This document shows, piece by piece, positions 43,349 through 52,942 of a stretch of DNA of 64,000 nt. The notes under the pieces are model-generated. The model worked only from the letters and a program-made list of their open reading frames with translations. It was not told the origin of the DNA and did not search any database. The stretch is taken from the NCBI RefSeq assembly GCF_002138415.1, contig NZ_CP015612.1, forward strand, positions 3,326,001 through 3,390,000, in the 5' to 3' direction. Origin of the DNA: Stenotrophomonas maltophilia (GTDB lineage Bacteria > Pseudomonadota > Gammaproteobacteria > Xanthomonadales > Xanthomonadaceae). The position numbers and the translations under genes are program-made. Each line of letters opens with the position of its first letter. Position 1 is the first letter of the stretch.

Positions 43349-43896
43349 TCCTTGGATGGCTTGCGCTTTGCGTCCTGCGCCGCCTGCTCTTCCCGGATCA
43401 AGGCATCGAGTTTTTTTAGGTAGTCGGTCTCCGCACGCAGATAGGCGACTTCCTTGAGCAGCTCATCGCGGCTCATTTCCTCAGGTGGCTTGGACGAACG
43501 GGTCTTTTTCATCGGCTTTCGGGGCAGCGGCGGAGGCGGTGCCAACGCTTGGGCACCGCCTTGAGCATACAGGCGCCGCCATCGCCCCACCGCGCCGGCA
43601 TCGCCAATCTGGAAGTAGGTGGTGGCCTCCCGCCCGGACAGGCCGTCCCGGCTCATCTTCTCCAGGACCGCCAGCTTGAAGGCGAGGTCATAGGACCGGG
43701 GCTGGCGGCGAAACCCACGCCAACCGTGCAGCCGATAGGTCGCTACCCAGCGCCTGACCGTGGAGAACTCCAGACCGTGGCGACGGGCAATGGCTTTGAC
43801 CGATGTGGAGGTCTTGCAGGCCTCTTTGGCGACCTGCAGTTTGAAACGCGCGTCGTATTTGTTCATGTATCCCTCGGGGTTGGATCTGGCGTCCAA
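43345..43896 (-). CDS. IS3-family OrfA (DNA-binding part)
   Basis: A 183-residue protein with two helix-turn-helix regions (SVKAIARRHGLEFSTVRRWVATYR, given as SVKAIARRHG then TVRRWVATYR, about 33-56; and GLSGREATTYFQIGDAGAVGR region, about 92-112) and a C-terminal leucine-zipper-like helix (EEMSRDELLKEVAYLRAETD). This is the IS150-type OrfA, which binds the terminal repeats. The A7 slippery run lies at codons LKK near residue 160. It overlaps orfB by four bases. Confidence 0.92.
   Translation of the reverse strand: MDARSNPEGYMNKYDARFKLQVAKEACKTSTSVKAIARRHGLEFSTVRRWVATYRLHGWRGFRRQPRSYDLAFKLAVLEKMSRDGLSGREATTYFQIGDAGAVGRWRRLYAQGGAQALAPPPPLPRKPMKKTRSSKPPEEMSRDELLKEVAYLRAETDYLKKLDALIREEQAAQDAKRKPSKD
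43411..43417 (-). other. Candidate programmed -1 frameshift site in the IS3-family element
   Basis: Minus-strand CTA-AAA-AAA-CTC contains the heptamer A-AAA-AAA in the right register for tandem slippage. After a -1 shift the frame reads through without stops into orfB (…RKAQAIQGLRQVHT). IS3-family elements are known to make their transposase this way. Confidence 0.75.
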
Positions 43897-44032
43897 CTCC
43901 CGGGGGTCACTTCAAGGACGGGTTTACGGCGTCTCCCGCAACCGGACCCACCCCGCCTACCCACGGATAGCCAGCTTTTGCAGTTGACGTTGATTCGGCA
44001 GGTGCAGGGCTGCAAGCCCTGCCGAACACCCC

Positions 44033-44752
44033 TCAACGCCGGGGCGCGAGCTGCTCGATCATTTCCCAGGATTTCAGGCCGCGTGGCCCGAGGTGATGGG
44101 CCAGCACCCGCCGCATCGGCAGCCGCAGGCTGGCCAGGTCGGCCGCATCGGGCTCTTCGTCCGCTGCCAGCGCCAGCAGCGCTGAGCCAGTGGCTGCCGC
44201 ACGGCGTTCCCCACCACGCTCGCTCAGCAGCCGCTGCGCGCCTTCCTGCGGATCCAGTTCGTAGCGCGCGGCCGGGTCGATCGGCTGGCCGTCGCTGGCG
44301 CTGTCCAGCTCGAAGCCCAGGCCCAGCGCGGACAGCAGCTCGCGTTCGAAGCGACGCAGGGTCCAGGCCAGACCGGCGCCCACGGCCAGCCGCGCACGTG
44401 CCTCGCCGTAGGCCAGGTACAACTCCGGCAGCGGGTCCTGGCGCGGGGCCAGGCGCAGGGTCAGTTCACTCAGGTAGAAGCCAGCCAGCATCGCCTGGCC
44501 GACCAGGCGTGGCGCGGCATCAAGCGACTCGGCACCCCGCAGCTGGGCCAGTTCGCCCCGCTGCAGGGCACTGAAGCGGATCCACTGCAGCGGCTGCAGG
44601 GCCGCGCGCAGCACCTGGCCCTTGGCAGTGGACACGCCACGCGCGAGCAGGCCAATGCGGCCATGCTGCGCGCTCAACACTTCGACCAGCAGGCTGGTCT
44701 CGCGATAGGCCCGTGCATGCAGCACGAAGCCGGTGTCGTCCTCGATCAGCAT
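44033..44752 (-). CDS. recO: DNA repair protein RecO
   Basis: A 239-residue RecO. The N-terminal OB fold begins [20 protein letters not shown] with the conserved [16 protein letters not shown], and a helical C-terminal domain follows. The zinc-ribbon cysteines found in some RecO proteins are absent, as in other gammaproteobacteria. It acts in the RecFOR pathway loading RecA on SSB-coated gaps. Last gene of the long leftward block, 18 bases after era. Downstream lies the IS-filled repeat region; no terminator other than the palindromic repeats is seen. Confidence 0.92.
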   Translation of the reverse strand: MLIEDDTGFVLHARAYRETSLLVEVLSAQHGRIGLLARGVSTAKGQVLRAALQPLQWIRFSALQRGELAQLRGAESLDAAPRLVGQAMLAGFYLSELTLRLAPRQDPLPELYLAYGEARARLAVGAGLAWTLRRFERELLSALGLGFELDSASDGQPIDPAARYELDPQEGAQRLLSERGGERRAAATGSALLALAADEEPDAADLASLRLPMRRVLAHHLGPRGLKSWEMIEQLAPRR

Positions 44753-44770
44753 CGAAGCGACCGTCGCGGC

Positions 44771-45667
44771 TTATTCGTAGCCGAAGGCCTTCAGCGCGGC
44801 CTCGTCGTCGGACCAGCCTTCACGCACGCGCACCCAGGTCTCCAGGAACACCTTGGCCCCGAACAGACGCTCCATCTGCAGGCGGGACTTGGCCCCGATC
44901 TCCTTCAGGCGGGTACCACCCTTGCCGATCACGATGGCCTTCTGGCCCTCGCGCTCGACCCAGATCACCGCACCAATGCGCAGCAGGTTGCCATCTTCAG
45001 TGAAGCGCTCGATTTCCACGGTGGTCGCGTACGGCAGCTCTTCGCCCAACTGGCGCATCAGCTGCTCACGCACCAGCTCGCCGGCCAGGAAACGCTGGCT
45101 GCGGTCGGTGATCTCGTCTTCGCCGAACATTGGCGGCGCTTCCGGCAACAGCGCCAGTACGTCGCGTACCAGTGCTTCCAGGCCGTTGCGCTTCTGCGCC
45201 GAGATCGGGTGCACGGACGAGAAATCGCGGCCGGCCGTGACTTCCTGCAGGAACGGCAGCAGCGCGCCCTTGTCCTTCAGCCGGTCGATCTTGTTGACCA
45301 CCAGCACCACCGGGATACCGGCGTCGCGCAGCACGTTGAAGGCCAGGCTGTCCTCTTCGTCCCAGCGCCCGGCTTCAATCACCAGCAGGCCGGCGTCGAC
45401 ACCTTCCAGCGAACCGCGCGCGGCCCGGTTCATCACCCGGTTCATCGCCCGCTTCTGCACCTTGTGCAGGCCGGGGGTGTCGACCAGCACCAACTGGCCT
45501 TCCGGATACGTGGCGATGCCCAGCAGGCGATGGCGCGTGGTCTGCGGGCGGTTGGAAACGATGCTGACCTTGGCGCCGACCAGGGCATTGGTCAGGGTCG
45601 ACTTGCCCACGTTCGGGCGGCCGATGACGGCCACGCTGCCGCAATGATGGGGAGTTTGTTCGCTCAC
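44771..45667 (-). CDS. era: GTPase Era
   Basis: A 298-residue Era. G motifs: G1 GRPNVGKS (17-24), G3 [10 protein letters not shown] (about 64), G4 NKID (about 126). The C-terminal KH domain includes [21 protein letters not shown], split here as [14 protein letters not shown] and TRLKEIG. It binds 16S rRNA in 30S maturation. The start is a GTG overlapping the rnc stop (GTGA), coupling the two. Confidence 0.95.
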   Translation of the reverse strand: MSEQTPHHCGSVAVIGRPNVGKSTLTNALVGAKVSIVSNRPQTTRHRLLGIATYPEGQLVLVDTPGLHKVQKRAMNRVMNRAARGSLEGVDAGLLVIEAGRWDEEDSLAFNVLRDAGIPVVLVVNKIDRLKDKGALLPFLQEVTAGRDFSSVHPISAQKRNGLEALVRDVLALLPEAPPMFGEDEITDRSQRFLAGELVREQLMRQLGEELPYATTVEIERFTEDGNLLRIGAVIWVEREGQKAIVIGKGGTRLKEIGAKSRLQMERLFGAKVFLETWVRVREGWSDDEAALKAFGYE

Positions 45668-46344
45668 TTGGAATCCAGTTGTTCTAGGACGGCCGCAGCC
45701 GCCTGTTGTTCGGCAAGCCGCCGCGAGGCGCCTTCGCCCTCGGTGCTGGCGGCCGGGTCGGCTACGATGCAGCGTACCCGGAAGTGCTTGGCATGGTCGT
45801 CACCGGATTCTGACACCAGTTCATACTGCGGCAACGCCTTCTGTCGGGCCTGCAGCCATTCCTGCAGGCGGGTCTTGGGGTCCTTCTCGGGCCGGCCGGA
45901 GGCCGGCAGTGCCTCGATCGAAGCGCTGAACCAGGGCAGCACCACCGCCCGGCAGGCCTCGAAGCCGGCGTCCAGGTAGATCGCGGCCACCACGGCTTCC
46001 ACCGCGTCGGCCAGGATCGAGTCGCGACGATGACCACCGGACTTCATTTCGCCCGGGCCCAGGGTCAGCCGCTCGCCCAGTTCCAGGGTGCGCCCGATCA
46101 CCGCCAGCGCGCCTTCACGCACCAGTTCGGCGCGGGCACGGGTCATCGCCCCTTCGTCAGCCTTGGGCCAGCGTCGGTACAACGCCTCGGCCGCCATCAT
46201 GTTGACGATGCTGTCGCCGAGGAACTCCAAGCGCTCGTTATGCGGCGCACCGGCACTGCGATGCGTCAGCGCCTGCTTGAGCAGGGCCGGATCGCGGAAG
46301 GGATGACCGATCAGGTCGCCACGTTGGATGAATTTACTGGGCAC
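45664..46344 (-). CDS. rnc: Ribonuclease III
   Basis: A 226-residue RNase III: signature [17 protein letters not shown] (about 37-53), second catalytic block [18 protein letters not shown] (about 110) and a C-terminal double-stranded RNA-binding domain ([20 protein letters not shown], about 154). The start is GTG ([16 protein letters not shown]). It overlaps the DUF4845 gene by 11 bases and era by four. Confidence 0.95.
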   Translation of the reverse strand: MPSKFIQRGDLIGHPFRDPALLKQALTHRSAGAPHNERLEFLGDSIVNMMAAEALYRRWPKADEGAMTRARAELVREGALAVIGRTLELGERLTLGPGEMKSGGHRRDSILADAVEAVVAAIYLDAGFEACRAVVLPWFSASIEALPASGRPEKDPKTRLQEWLQARQKALPQYELVSESGDDHAKHFRVRCIVADPAASTEGEGASRRLAEQQAAAAVLEQLDSK

Positions 46345-46717
46345 CGCTTCGTGTCAGGTCCTGGGAAGAATCGAATTTGCCAACCACATCGAGGTTGCCG
46401 ATCAGCGGGCGACGCACTTCGTAGTTGACCTTGAGGGTCCAGCCATTGTCGCGACGATCGAACTTCACGTTGGCCGGCTTCACATTGTCCGAGTAGTTGA
46501 TGTACAGGCGCTTGAAGAACAGGTCCTGGATCCGCGACGGCTCCATGCTCCCCACGCCCGGCTCGTTGGCCAGGCTCTTCATCGCCGAGCGCACGGCGTA
46601 GTACTCCTGGTACATCGGGAACAGCTTCATGCCGATGTAGAGGAAGAAACCGACCACGATCAGGACCGTCAGGAACGACGTCAGGGTCATGCCACGCTGC
46701 GTGTTCATCGTCTTCAT
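46334..46717 (-). CDS. DUF4845 membrane protein
   Basis: A 127-residue protein with one N-terminal transmembrane helix ([21 protein letters not shown]) and a periplasmic domain. The start RGMTLTSF resembles a type IV pilin leader, but the protein belongs to DUF4845, a family found between lepB and rnc in many proteobacteria. GGGGAG precedes the ATG at 46717. The function is unknown; the location suggests a link with secretion or RNA processing. Confidence 0.88.
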   Translation of the reverse strand: MKTMNTQRGMTLTSFLTVLIVVGFFLYIGMKLFPMYQEYYAVRSAMKSLANEPGVGSMEPSRIQDLFFKRLYINYSDNVKPANVKFDRRDNGWTLKVNYEVRRPLIGNLDVVGKFDSSQDLTRSGAQ

Positions 46718-46769
46718 TGCGTTCTCCCCAGATACGCGTTGGATGTGAAAATACTCAGTTGATGCCCGA

Positions 46770-47564
46770 TCAGTTGATGCTCGAGCCGATCCGCGACGGC
46801 TCGAAGCCATCCTTGCAGAACCAGCCCTGGCAGTTCAGCCAGATCAGGAAGGCCTTGCCGCGCAGGTTCTCTTCCGGCAGCAGGCCCCAGAAACGGCCAT
46901 CGTCGCTGTTGTCACGGTTGTCGCCCATCACCAGGTACTTGCCGGCCGGCACGGTCCACTGGCCCTGGCCACGCGGGTAGTCGGTCTCCAGCACTGTGTG
47001 GGTACGGCCCGGCAGGTGCTCGACCAGCAGGTTGGCGCCCTCGCCCTGGCCCTTGTGGCCGGCGTAGATGCCCTTGTTGTCGTACTTCAGCGGTTCGCCA
47101 TTGAGGATCACGCCGTCGCCTTCGAAGACCACGGTGTCACCCGGCACGCCGATCACGCGCTTGATGAAGTTCTCGCCCTTGGCCGGGTCGTTGTCGCTGT
47201 GGCCGGGGAAGTGGAACACCACCACATCACCACGCGACGGCTCGCCGAACGGCACGATCTTGGTGTTGCTGATCGGCAGGCGCAGGCCGTAGGAGAACTT
47301 GTTGACCAGGATGAAATCGCCGATCAGCAGGTTCGGCATCATCGAGCTGGACGGAATCTTGTACGGCTCGGCGATGAAACTGCGCACGATCAGTACGATC
47401 GCCAGCACCGGGAAGAACGCACGCGAGTAATCCACCAGCACCGGCTCGGAATCGAGCAGGCCCGCGCGCTGGGCGCGACGCTTGGCGAGGTACAGCTTGT
47501 CCGCGAGCAGGATCAGGCCCGAGGCCAGGGTCAGCACGACCAGGAGGATCTCAAACAGTTTCAT
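46770..47564 (-). CDS. lepB: Signal peptidase I
   Basis: A 264-residue type I signal peptidase. Two N-terminal transmembrane segments (1-22 and 48-66) are followed by the catalytic Ser74 (YKIPSSSMMPNL) and Lys135 (FIKRVIGVPGD), plus box E GDNRDNSDDGRFWG near residue 225. It cleaves Sec and Tat signal peptides in the inner membrane. It lies 54 bases after lepA, as in E. coli. Confidence 0.95.
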   Translation of the reverse strand: MKLFEILLVVLTLASGLILLADKLYLAKRRAQRAGLLDSEPVLVDYSRAFFPVLAIVLIVRSFIAEPYKIPSSSMMPNLLIGDFILVNKFSYGLRLPISNTKIVPFGEPSRGDVVVFHFPGHSDNDPAKGENFIKRVIGVPGDTVVFEGDGVILNGEPLKYDNKGIYAGHKGQGEGANLLVEHLPGRTHTVLETDYPRGQGQWTVPAGKYLVMGDNRDNSDDGRFWGLLPEENLRGKAFLIWLNCQGWFCKDGFEPSRIGSSIN

Positions 47565-47618
47565 TCAGGGTCCTTTGCAACGTCACCAGACGACCGGCCC
47601 CGCAGGGCCGGTGCGGGC

Positions 47619-49427
<1,809 letters not shown>

Positions 49428-49526
49428 AGGTGGCGGCGGCGCGCGGCGTCGTCAGGGTAACGGTCGATTATCGCACGCCCGGCGCCCCGCCGCGAAAACG
49501 GCCTGATCGGCCCGGGTCCGGAATGG

Positions 49527-49554
49527 CCGAAGCCCCGCCGGGGCGGGGCTTCGG
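49527..49554 (-). terminator. Strong hairpin after mucD
   Basis: Thirteen-base perfect arms CCGAAGCCCCGCC / GGCGGGGCTTCGG with a 2-base centre between the mucD stop and lepA start. No U-tract on the minus strand, so it may attenuate rather than stop transcription into lepA. Confidence 0.45.
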
Positions 49555-49592
49555 GGGGATCGACGGGGCCACCGGAACGGCTTGGGCAGGCC

Positions 49593-51134
49593 TTACTGGC
49601 CGGCCTTCACCGCCACGAACGCGCTGTTGCCATTGCCGGTACGCACCAGCAGCATCACTACGTCGTCCTTCTTGTAGCTGGACAGCGCGCGGTTCAGGCC
49701 ATCCACGCTGCCGACCGGAGTGCGGCCGACCTGCAGGATCACCATGCCCGGAGACAGGCCGGCATCACGCGCCGCCTGGCCCTTGACCCCGGTGATGCGC
49801 ACGCCCTCGTTGCCGTCCAGGCCGAACTGCTTGCGCTGCGGTGCGGTCAGGTCGCTGACGTCCAGGCCCAGCAGGGCATTGGCGCCGGCCTGCGGCGCCG
49901 CATCGGGCTTGGCCGTAGCCGCCGCACGGGCATTGCCCTGGCCGTCATCGCTCAATGCGGTCAGCGTGGCGCTGAGGTCACGCGGCTTGCCGTCGCGGAT
50001 CACACCCAGGGTGACCCGGCTGCCCGGCGCCATCGCGCCGATCAGCGGCGGCAGGTCGGACCAGCTGTTGACCGGGCTGCCATTGACCGAACGCACCACA
50101 TCGCCGATCTGCACACCGGCCTTCTCGGCCGCACTGCCGGGTACGATCTGGTTGACCAGCGCGCCACGGCTGTCCGGCAGCCCCAGGCCTTGTGCCTTCA
50201 GTGAATCGATCGGTTCAACCACCGCGCCGAGCTGGCCACGAGTGACCTTGCCGCTCTTCTTGATCTGCTCGACCGCGCTCATCGCCAGGTCGATCGGGAT
50301 CGCGAAGCTGATGCCCATGTAGCCGCCGGAGGCGGAGAAGATCTGCGAGTTGATGCCGACCACTTCGCCGCGGGTGTTCAGCAGCGGGCCGCCGGAGTTG
50401 CCCTGGTTGATCGCCACGTCGGTCTGGATGAAGGGCACATAGCGCTGGTCCGGGCCGCCGGTACTGCGGCCGACGGCGCTGACCACGCCGGCGGTGACCG
50501 AATGGTCGAGGCCGAACGGCGAGCCGATCGCGACAACCCACTGGCCCGGCTTGAGGGTGTTCGAATCGCCCACGCGCACGGTCGGCAGGTTCCTGCCGTC
50601 GATCTTCAGCAGGGCCACGTCGTACTGCTGGTCGCTGCCGACCACCTTGGCGGTGAACTCGCGGCTGTCGCCCAGCTTCACCTTCACTTCGCTGGCGTCG
50701 GCCACCACGTGGTAGTTGGTCAGCACGTAGCCATCGGGCGAGATGATGAAGCCCGAGCCCATGCCACGGCCCTTGATGCTGGGACCGCCATCCTGCCCAC
50801 CCGGACCCTGCCCCGGCATCGGGAAATCCGGGCCGAAGAAGCGGCGGAAGAACTCCGGCATGTCATCGTCGCCGCCCATCGGGCCCCGCGAGGCCTGGCG
50901 GTTGTTGCGGACGATGGTGGTGTCGACGTTGACCACGCCCGGCCCGACCTGTTCGACCAGATTGGTGAAGTCGGGCAGCCCACTGACCAGCGGCTGGGCC
51001 GGCGCCCGTGGCGCAGCGGCCGGCGCGGCCTGGGTCTGGGCGGCCGGGGCCGGGGCCGGGGCCTGCGCGCAGGCCATCAACGGCAGGGTCAGGGCCAGCA
51101 GGCCCATGGCCTGCGTGCGGAGTCGGGGAGTCAT
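49593..51134 (-). CDS. mucD: Do-family periplasmic serine protease (MucD/DegP)
   Basis: A 513-residue HtrA protein. The N terminus carries a signal with possible lipobox (LPLMACAQ) and a long Ala/Pro/Gln-rich linker. The trypsin-like domain has His142 (LTNYHVVAD), Asp172 (YDVALLKI) and Ser247 (NQGNSGGPLLN); two PDZ domains follow (about 285-375 and 405-505). It degrades misfolded periplasmic proteins. Position just after rpoE-rseA repeats the algU-mucD arrangement, so it is probably part of the sigma-E response. GGAGG lies ten bases before the ATG. Confidence 0.93.
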   Translation of the reverse strand: MTPRLRTQAMGLLALTLPLMACAQAPAPAPAAQTQAAPAAAPRAPAQPLVSGLPDFTNLVEQVGPGVVNVDTTIVRNNRQASRGPMGGDDDMPEFFRRFFGPDFPMPGQGPGGQDGGPSIKGRGMGSGFIISPDGYVLTNYHVVADASEVKVKLGDSREFTAKVVGSDQQYDVALLKIDGRNLPTVRVGDSNTLKPGQWVVAIGSPFGLDHSVTAGVVSAVGRSTGGPDQRYVPFIQTDVAINQGNSGGPLLNTRGEVVGINSQIFSASGGYMGISFAIPIDLAMSAVEQIKKSGKVTRGQLGAVVEPIDSLKAQGLGLPDSRGALVNQIVPGSAAEKAGVQIGDVVRSVNGSPVNSWSDLPPLIGAMAPGSRVTLGVIRDGKPRDLSATLTALSDDGQGNARAAATAKPDAAPQAGANALLGLDVSDLTAPQRKQFGLDGNEGVRITGVKGQAARDAGLSPGMVILQVGRTPVGSVDGLNRALSSYKKDDVVMLLVRTGNGNSAFVAVKAGQ

Positions 51135-51174
51135 CGGACGGCAACCTCCGGATCGGATGGAAAGAGAAATACGG

Positions 51175-51193
51175 GCCCCGCCGAAGGCGGGGC
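51175..51193 (-). terminator. Hairpin between rseA and mucD
   Basis: Minus strand GCCCCGCC-TTC-GGCGGGGC, 8-base stem and 3-base loop, without a good U-run. It may reduce read-through from rseA into mucD or protect a processed 3' end. Confidence 0.45.
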
Positions 51194-51208
51194 GTGAAAG
51201 CGCCCGGC

Positions 51209-52090
51209 TCAGTCGCGCGGGCGCGGCGGCACCGGCAGGTCATCCTGCAGGCGCGGCTCGAACGGGTAGAACGCGGCGCCCCCGGCATGGGCCGGGAAGC
51301 TGGCATTGAGCGCGCTGCCGGCAGCGGGCGTCAGGCTGGAGCGCGGCCACGGTCGCGCCTGCAGGCCACCGACCTCACCGAACGGCAGGTTGCGGCTGGC
51401 ATTGGCCGGCACGATCGGGGTCAACGGCGCCTGCGCGGAGGCCACGGCCCGCTGCGGCACACCGTCACGCTGGGCGGCGCGCGCGGCCTGCTGGCTGCGC
51501 GTCGCGCTGGCACGGCGGGTGTCCTGGCGGCGGCCTGCAGCGGCCATTGCCACCGCTGGCGCCGCTGCCACAGCCATTGCCGCGGTATCCACCGACGCTT
51601 CGGTGACGGGCGCCGGGGTGGCCGGTGCCGGCGCCAGTTCGGCCTGGCTGGCGATCACCTGCGGTGCCAACGGCTCGCCTGGCGTGGCTTCCTGCAGCTT
51701 CTCGCCGCCCATGAACAAGGCCACCGCCGCCACCGAAGCGGCCAGTGCGGCACCACCGCCCCACGCTCGCCAGCCCGTACGGCGCACCTTGCGGCGCGGC
51801 TCGGCCTGTGGCGCGGGTTCGGCCGCGATGGCGGCAGCCACGGCAGCACTGAATCCGGCCGGCGCCAGCGCCGACGCTTGTCCGCGCATCACGTCGCCCA
51901 GCAGCTGCCAGCGTTCCTGGCAGCCGGCCAGCTCGGGGTCGTGCTCCATCCGGCGCAGCAGGAAGCGTGCTTCATCGGCGCCCAGCTCGCCATCGACCAG
52001 GGCCGACAGCTGCTCGCGATGGCGCTGGTCCAGGCGCTGCCCGGCGGGCGATTGGTGGTTCTGCGATTCGTTGAACGGATTACTGGTCAT
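51209..52090 (-). CDS. rseA: Sigma-E anti-sigma factor RseA
   Basis: A 293-residue inner-membrane protein. The cytoplasmic N-terminal domain (about 22-80) has the RseA_N pattern REQLSALVDGELGADEARFL; one transmembrane helix (AWGGGAALAASVAAVALFM, about 108-127) leads to a long Ala/Pro-rich periplasmic region without an RseB-type domain. It holds the sigma factor at the membrane until cleaved by envelope-stress proteases. Its ATG overlaps the rpoE stop by four bases. Confidence 0.87.
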   Translation of the reverse strand: MTSNPFNESQNHQSPAGQRLDQRHREQLSALVDGELGADEARFLLRRMEHDPELAGCQERWQLLGDVMRGQASALAPAGFSAAVAAAIAAEPAPQAEPRRKVRRTGWRAWGGGAALAASVAAVALFMGGEKLQEATPGEPLAPQVIASQAELAPAPATPAPVTEASVDTAAMAVAAAPAVAMAAAGRRQDTRRASATRSQQAARAAQRDGVPQRAVASAQAPLTPIVPANASRNLPFGEVGGLQARPWPRSSLTPAAGSALNASFPAHAGGAAFYPFEPRLQDDLPVPPRPRD

Positions 52091-52707
52091 ACGCGGCTCT
52101 TCTCACGGGTGGCGCTGCCGATGTCCAACAGCGGCCGGAGTTCGGTGTCGATCGCCTCGCGCGCCCGGAAGATCCGTGAGCGCACGGTGCCGATCGGGCA
52201 CCCCATTTTCTGCGCGATATCCTCGTAACTCAGGCCTTCCACCTCGCGCAGGGTGATCGCCAACCGGAGCTCTTCCGGCAGCGCGTTGACGGCCTTCATC
52301 ACCGTCTGTTCCAGTTCCTGGCGCATCAACTCGCGTTCGGGCGTGTCGGTGTCGCGCAGGCGCGTCCCGCTGTCGAACTGTTCGGCATCACCGATGTCGA
52401 TGTCATCGGTCGGCGGTCGGCGATTGTGTGAAGCCAGGTAGTTTTTGGCGGTATTCACGGCGATTCGATGCAACCAGGTTGAGAACTGGGCATCGCCACG
52501 GAAACTTCCGATCGCGCGGTAGGCACGGATGAAAGTGTCCTGGGCGACGTCCTGACATTCGCTCCAGTCGGCGATGTAGCGACCGACCAGGGCCACCACG
52601 CGATGCTGGTACTTGCGCACCAGGACATCGAACGCGGCGCTCTCGCCGTGCTGCACGCGCCGGACCAGTTCCAGATCCAGCTCCTGAGGTGTATCAACAT
52701 CGGCCAT
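52087..52707 (-). CDS. rpoE: RNA polymerase sigma-E factor
   Basis: A 206-residue ECF sigma factor close to E. coli RpoE and AlgU: region 2 (LVRRVQHGESAAFDVLVRKYQ, quoted as LVRRVQHGESAAFDVL then VRKYQ; ECQDVAQDTFIRAYRAIGSF; STWLHRIAVNTAKNYL) and region 4 (LPEELRLAITLREVEGLSYE; GCPIGTVRSRIFRARE). The ATG at 52707 has AGGAG upstream and gives the standard length. A matching sigma-E-type promoter lies 40-65 bases upstream, which suggests autoregulation. Confidence 0.93.
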   Translation of the reverse strand: MADVDTPQELDLELVRRVQHGESAAFDVLVRKYQHRVVALVGRYIADWSECQDVAQDTFIRAYRAIGSFRGDAQFSTWLHRIAVNTAKNYLASHNRRPPTDDIDIGDAEQFDSGTRLRDTDTPERELMRQELEQTVMKAVNALPEELRLAITLREVEGLSYEDIAQKMGCPIGTVRSRIFRAREAIDTELRPLLDIGSATREKSRV

Positions 52708-52746
52708 GAGGGGCCGCACTCCTGTCAGCCCAACCGACGTCGGGCA

Positions 52747-52773
52747 ATGAGACTGCCAATCCCGGGAAAAGTT
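52747..52773 (-). promoter_or_regulatory. Sigma-E-type promoter upstream of rpoE
   Basis: Minus strand GAACTT (52768-52773), 16-base spacer, TCTCA (52747-52751). This fits the ECF sigma-E consensus (GAACTT, 16, TCTGA) with one mismatch. Position relative to the start codon is normal for an autoregulatory promoter. Confidence 0.62.
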
Positions 52774-52942
52774 CAGTCGCCGATCACCTGGCGCCGCACC
52801 AGCTTTTAACCACCGTTCCGTTAGCGTTCCGGTCCACGGCCATGGATCCGGGGTCGCCACTCCCCTGCTATTGGGATTTGACGCGGGGGAAACAACCTCT
52901 GGATCATAGCCGCTTCTCCATACACAACCGGATGGAACGTCC

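Larger units (their letters stand above)
42487..43914 (-). mobile_element. IS3-family (IS150-like) insertion sequence, complete
   Basis: 1428 bp with imperfect inverted repeats: left TGAAGTGACCCCCGAGACTT, right (complement) TGAAGTGACCCCCGGGAGTT. The ends are TG...CA and the 3-bp target duplication is AGG (42484-42486 and 43915-43917). It has two overlapping genes (orfA, orfB) with a slippery A7 run near the end of orfA, the IS3-family design. Both frames are intact. Confidence 0.93.
42424..43957 (-). repeat. Long nested palindrome, copy 5, interrupted by an IS
   Basis: The left part (42424-42486) and right part (43915-43957) are the two halves of one element. Their outer arms GGCGGGGTGGGTTCGGTTGC and the complement at 43934-43957 still match. 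The IS150-like element sits in the conserved core (cccccaaagg/acgggtttacgg). Without the insertion the unit would be about 103 bases, like the other copies. Confidence 0.88.

Noticed and set aside
40989..43957. Composite transposon formed by the two insertion sequences
   Set aside because: The elements belong to different families with different ends and target duplications, and there is no cargo gene between them.
46650..46717. Type IV pilin leader at the start of the DUF4845 protein
   Set aside because: RGMTLTSF looks pilin-like but lacks the Glu at position 5, and the family and genomic context identify DUF4845.
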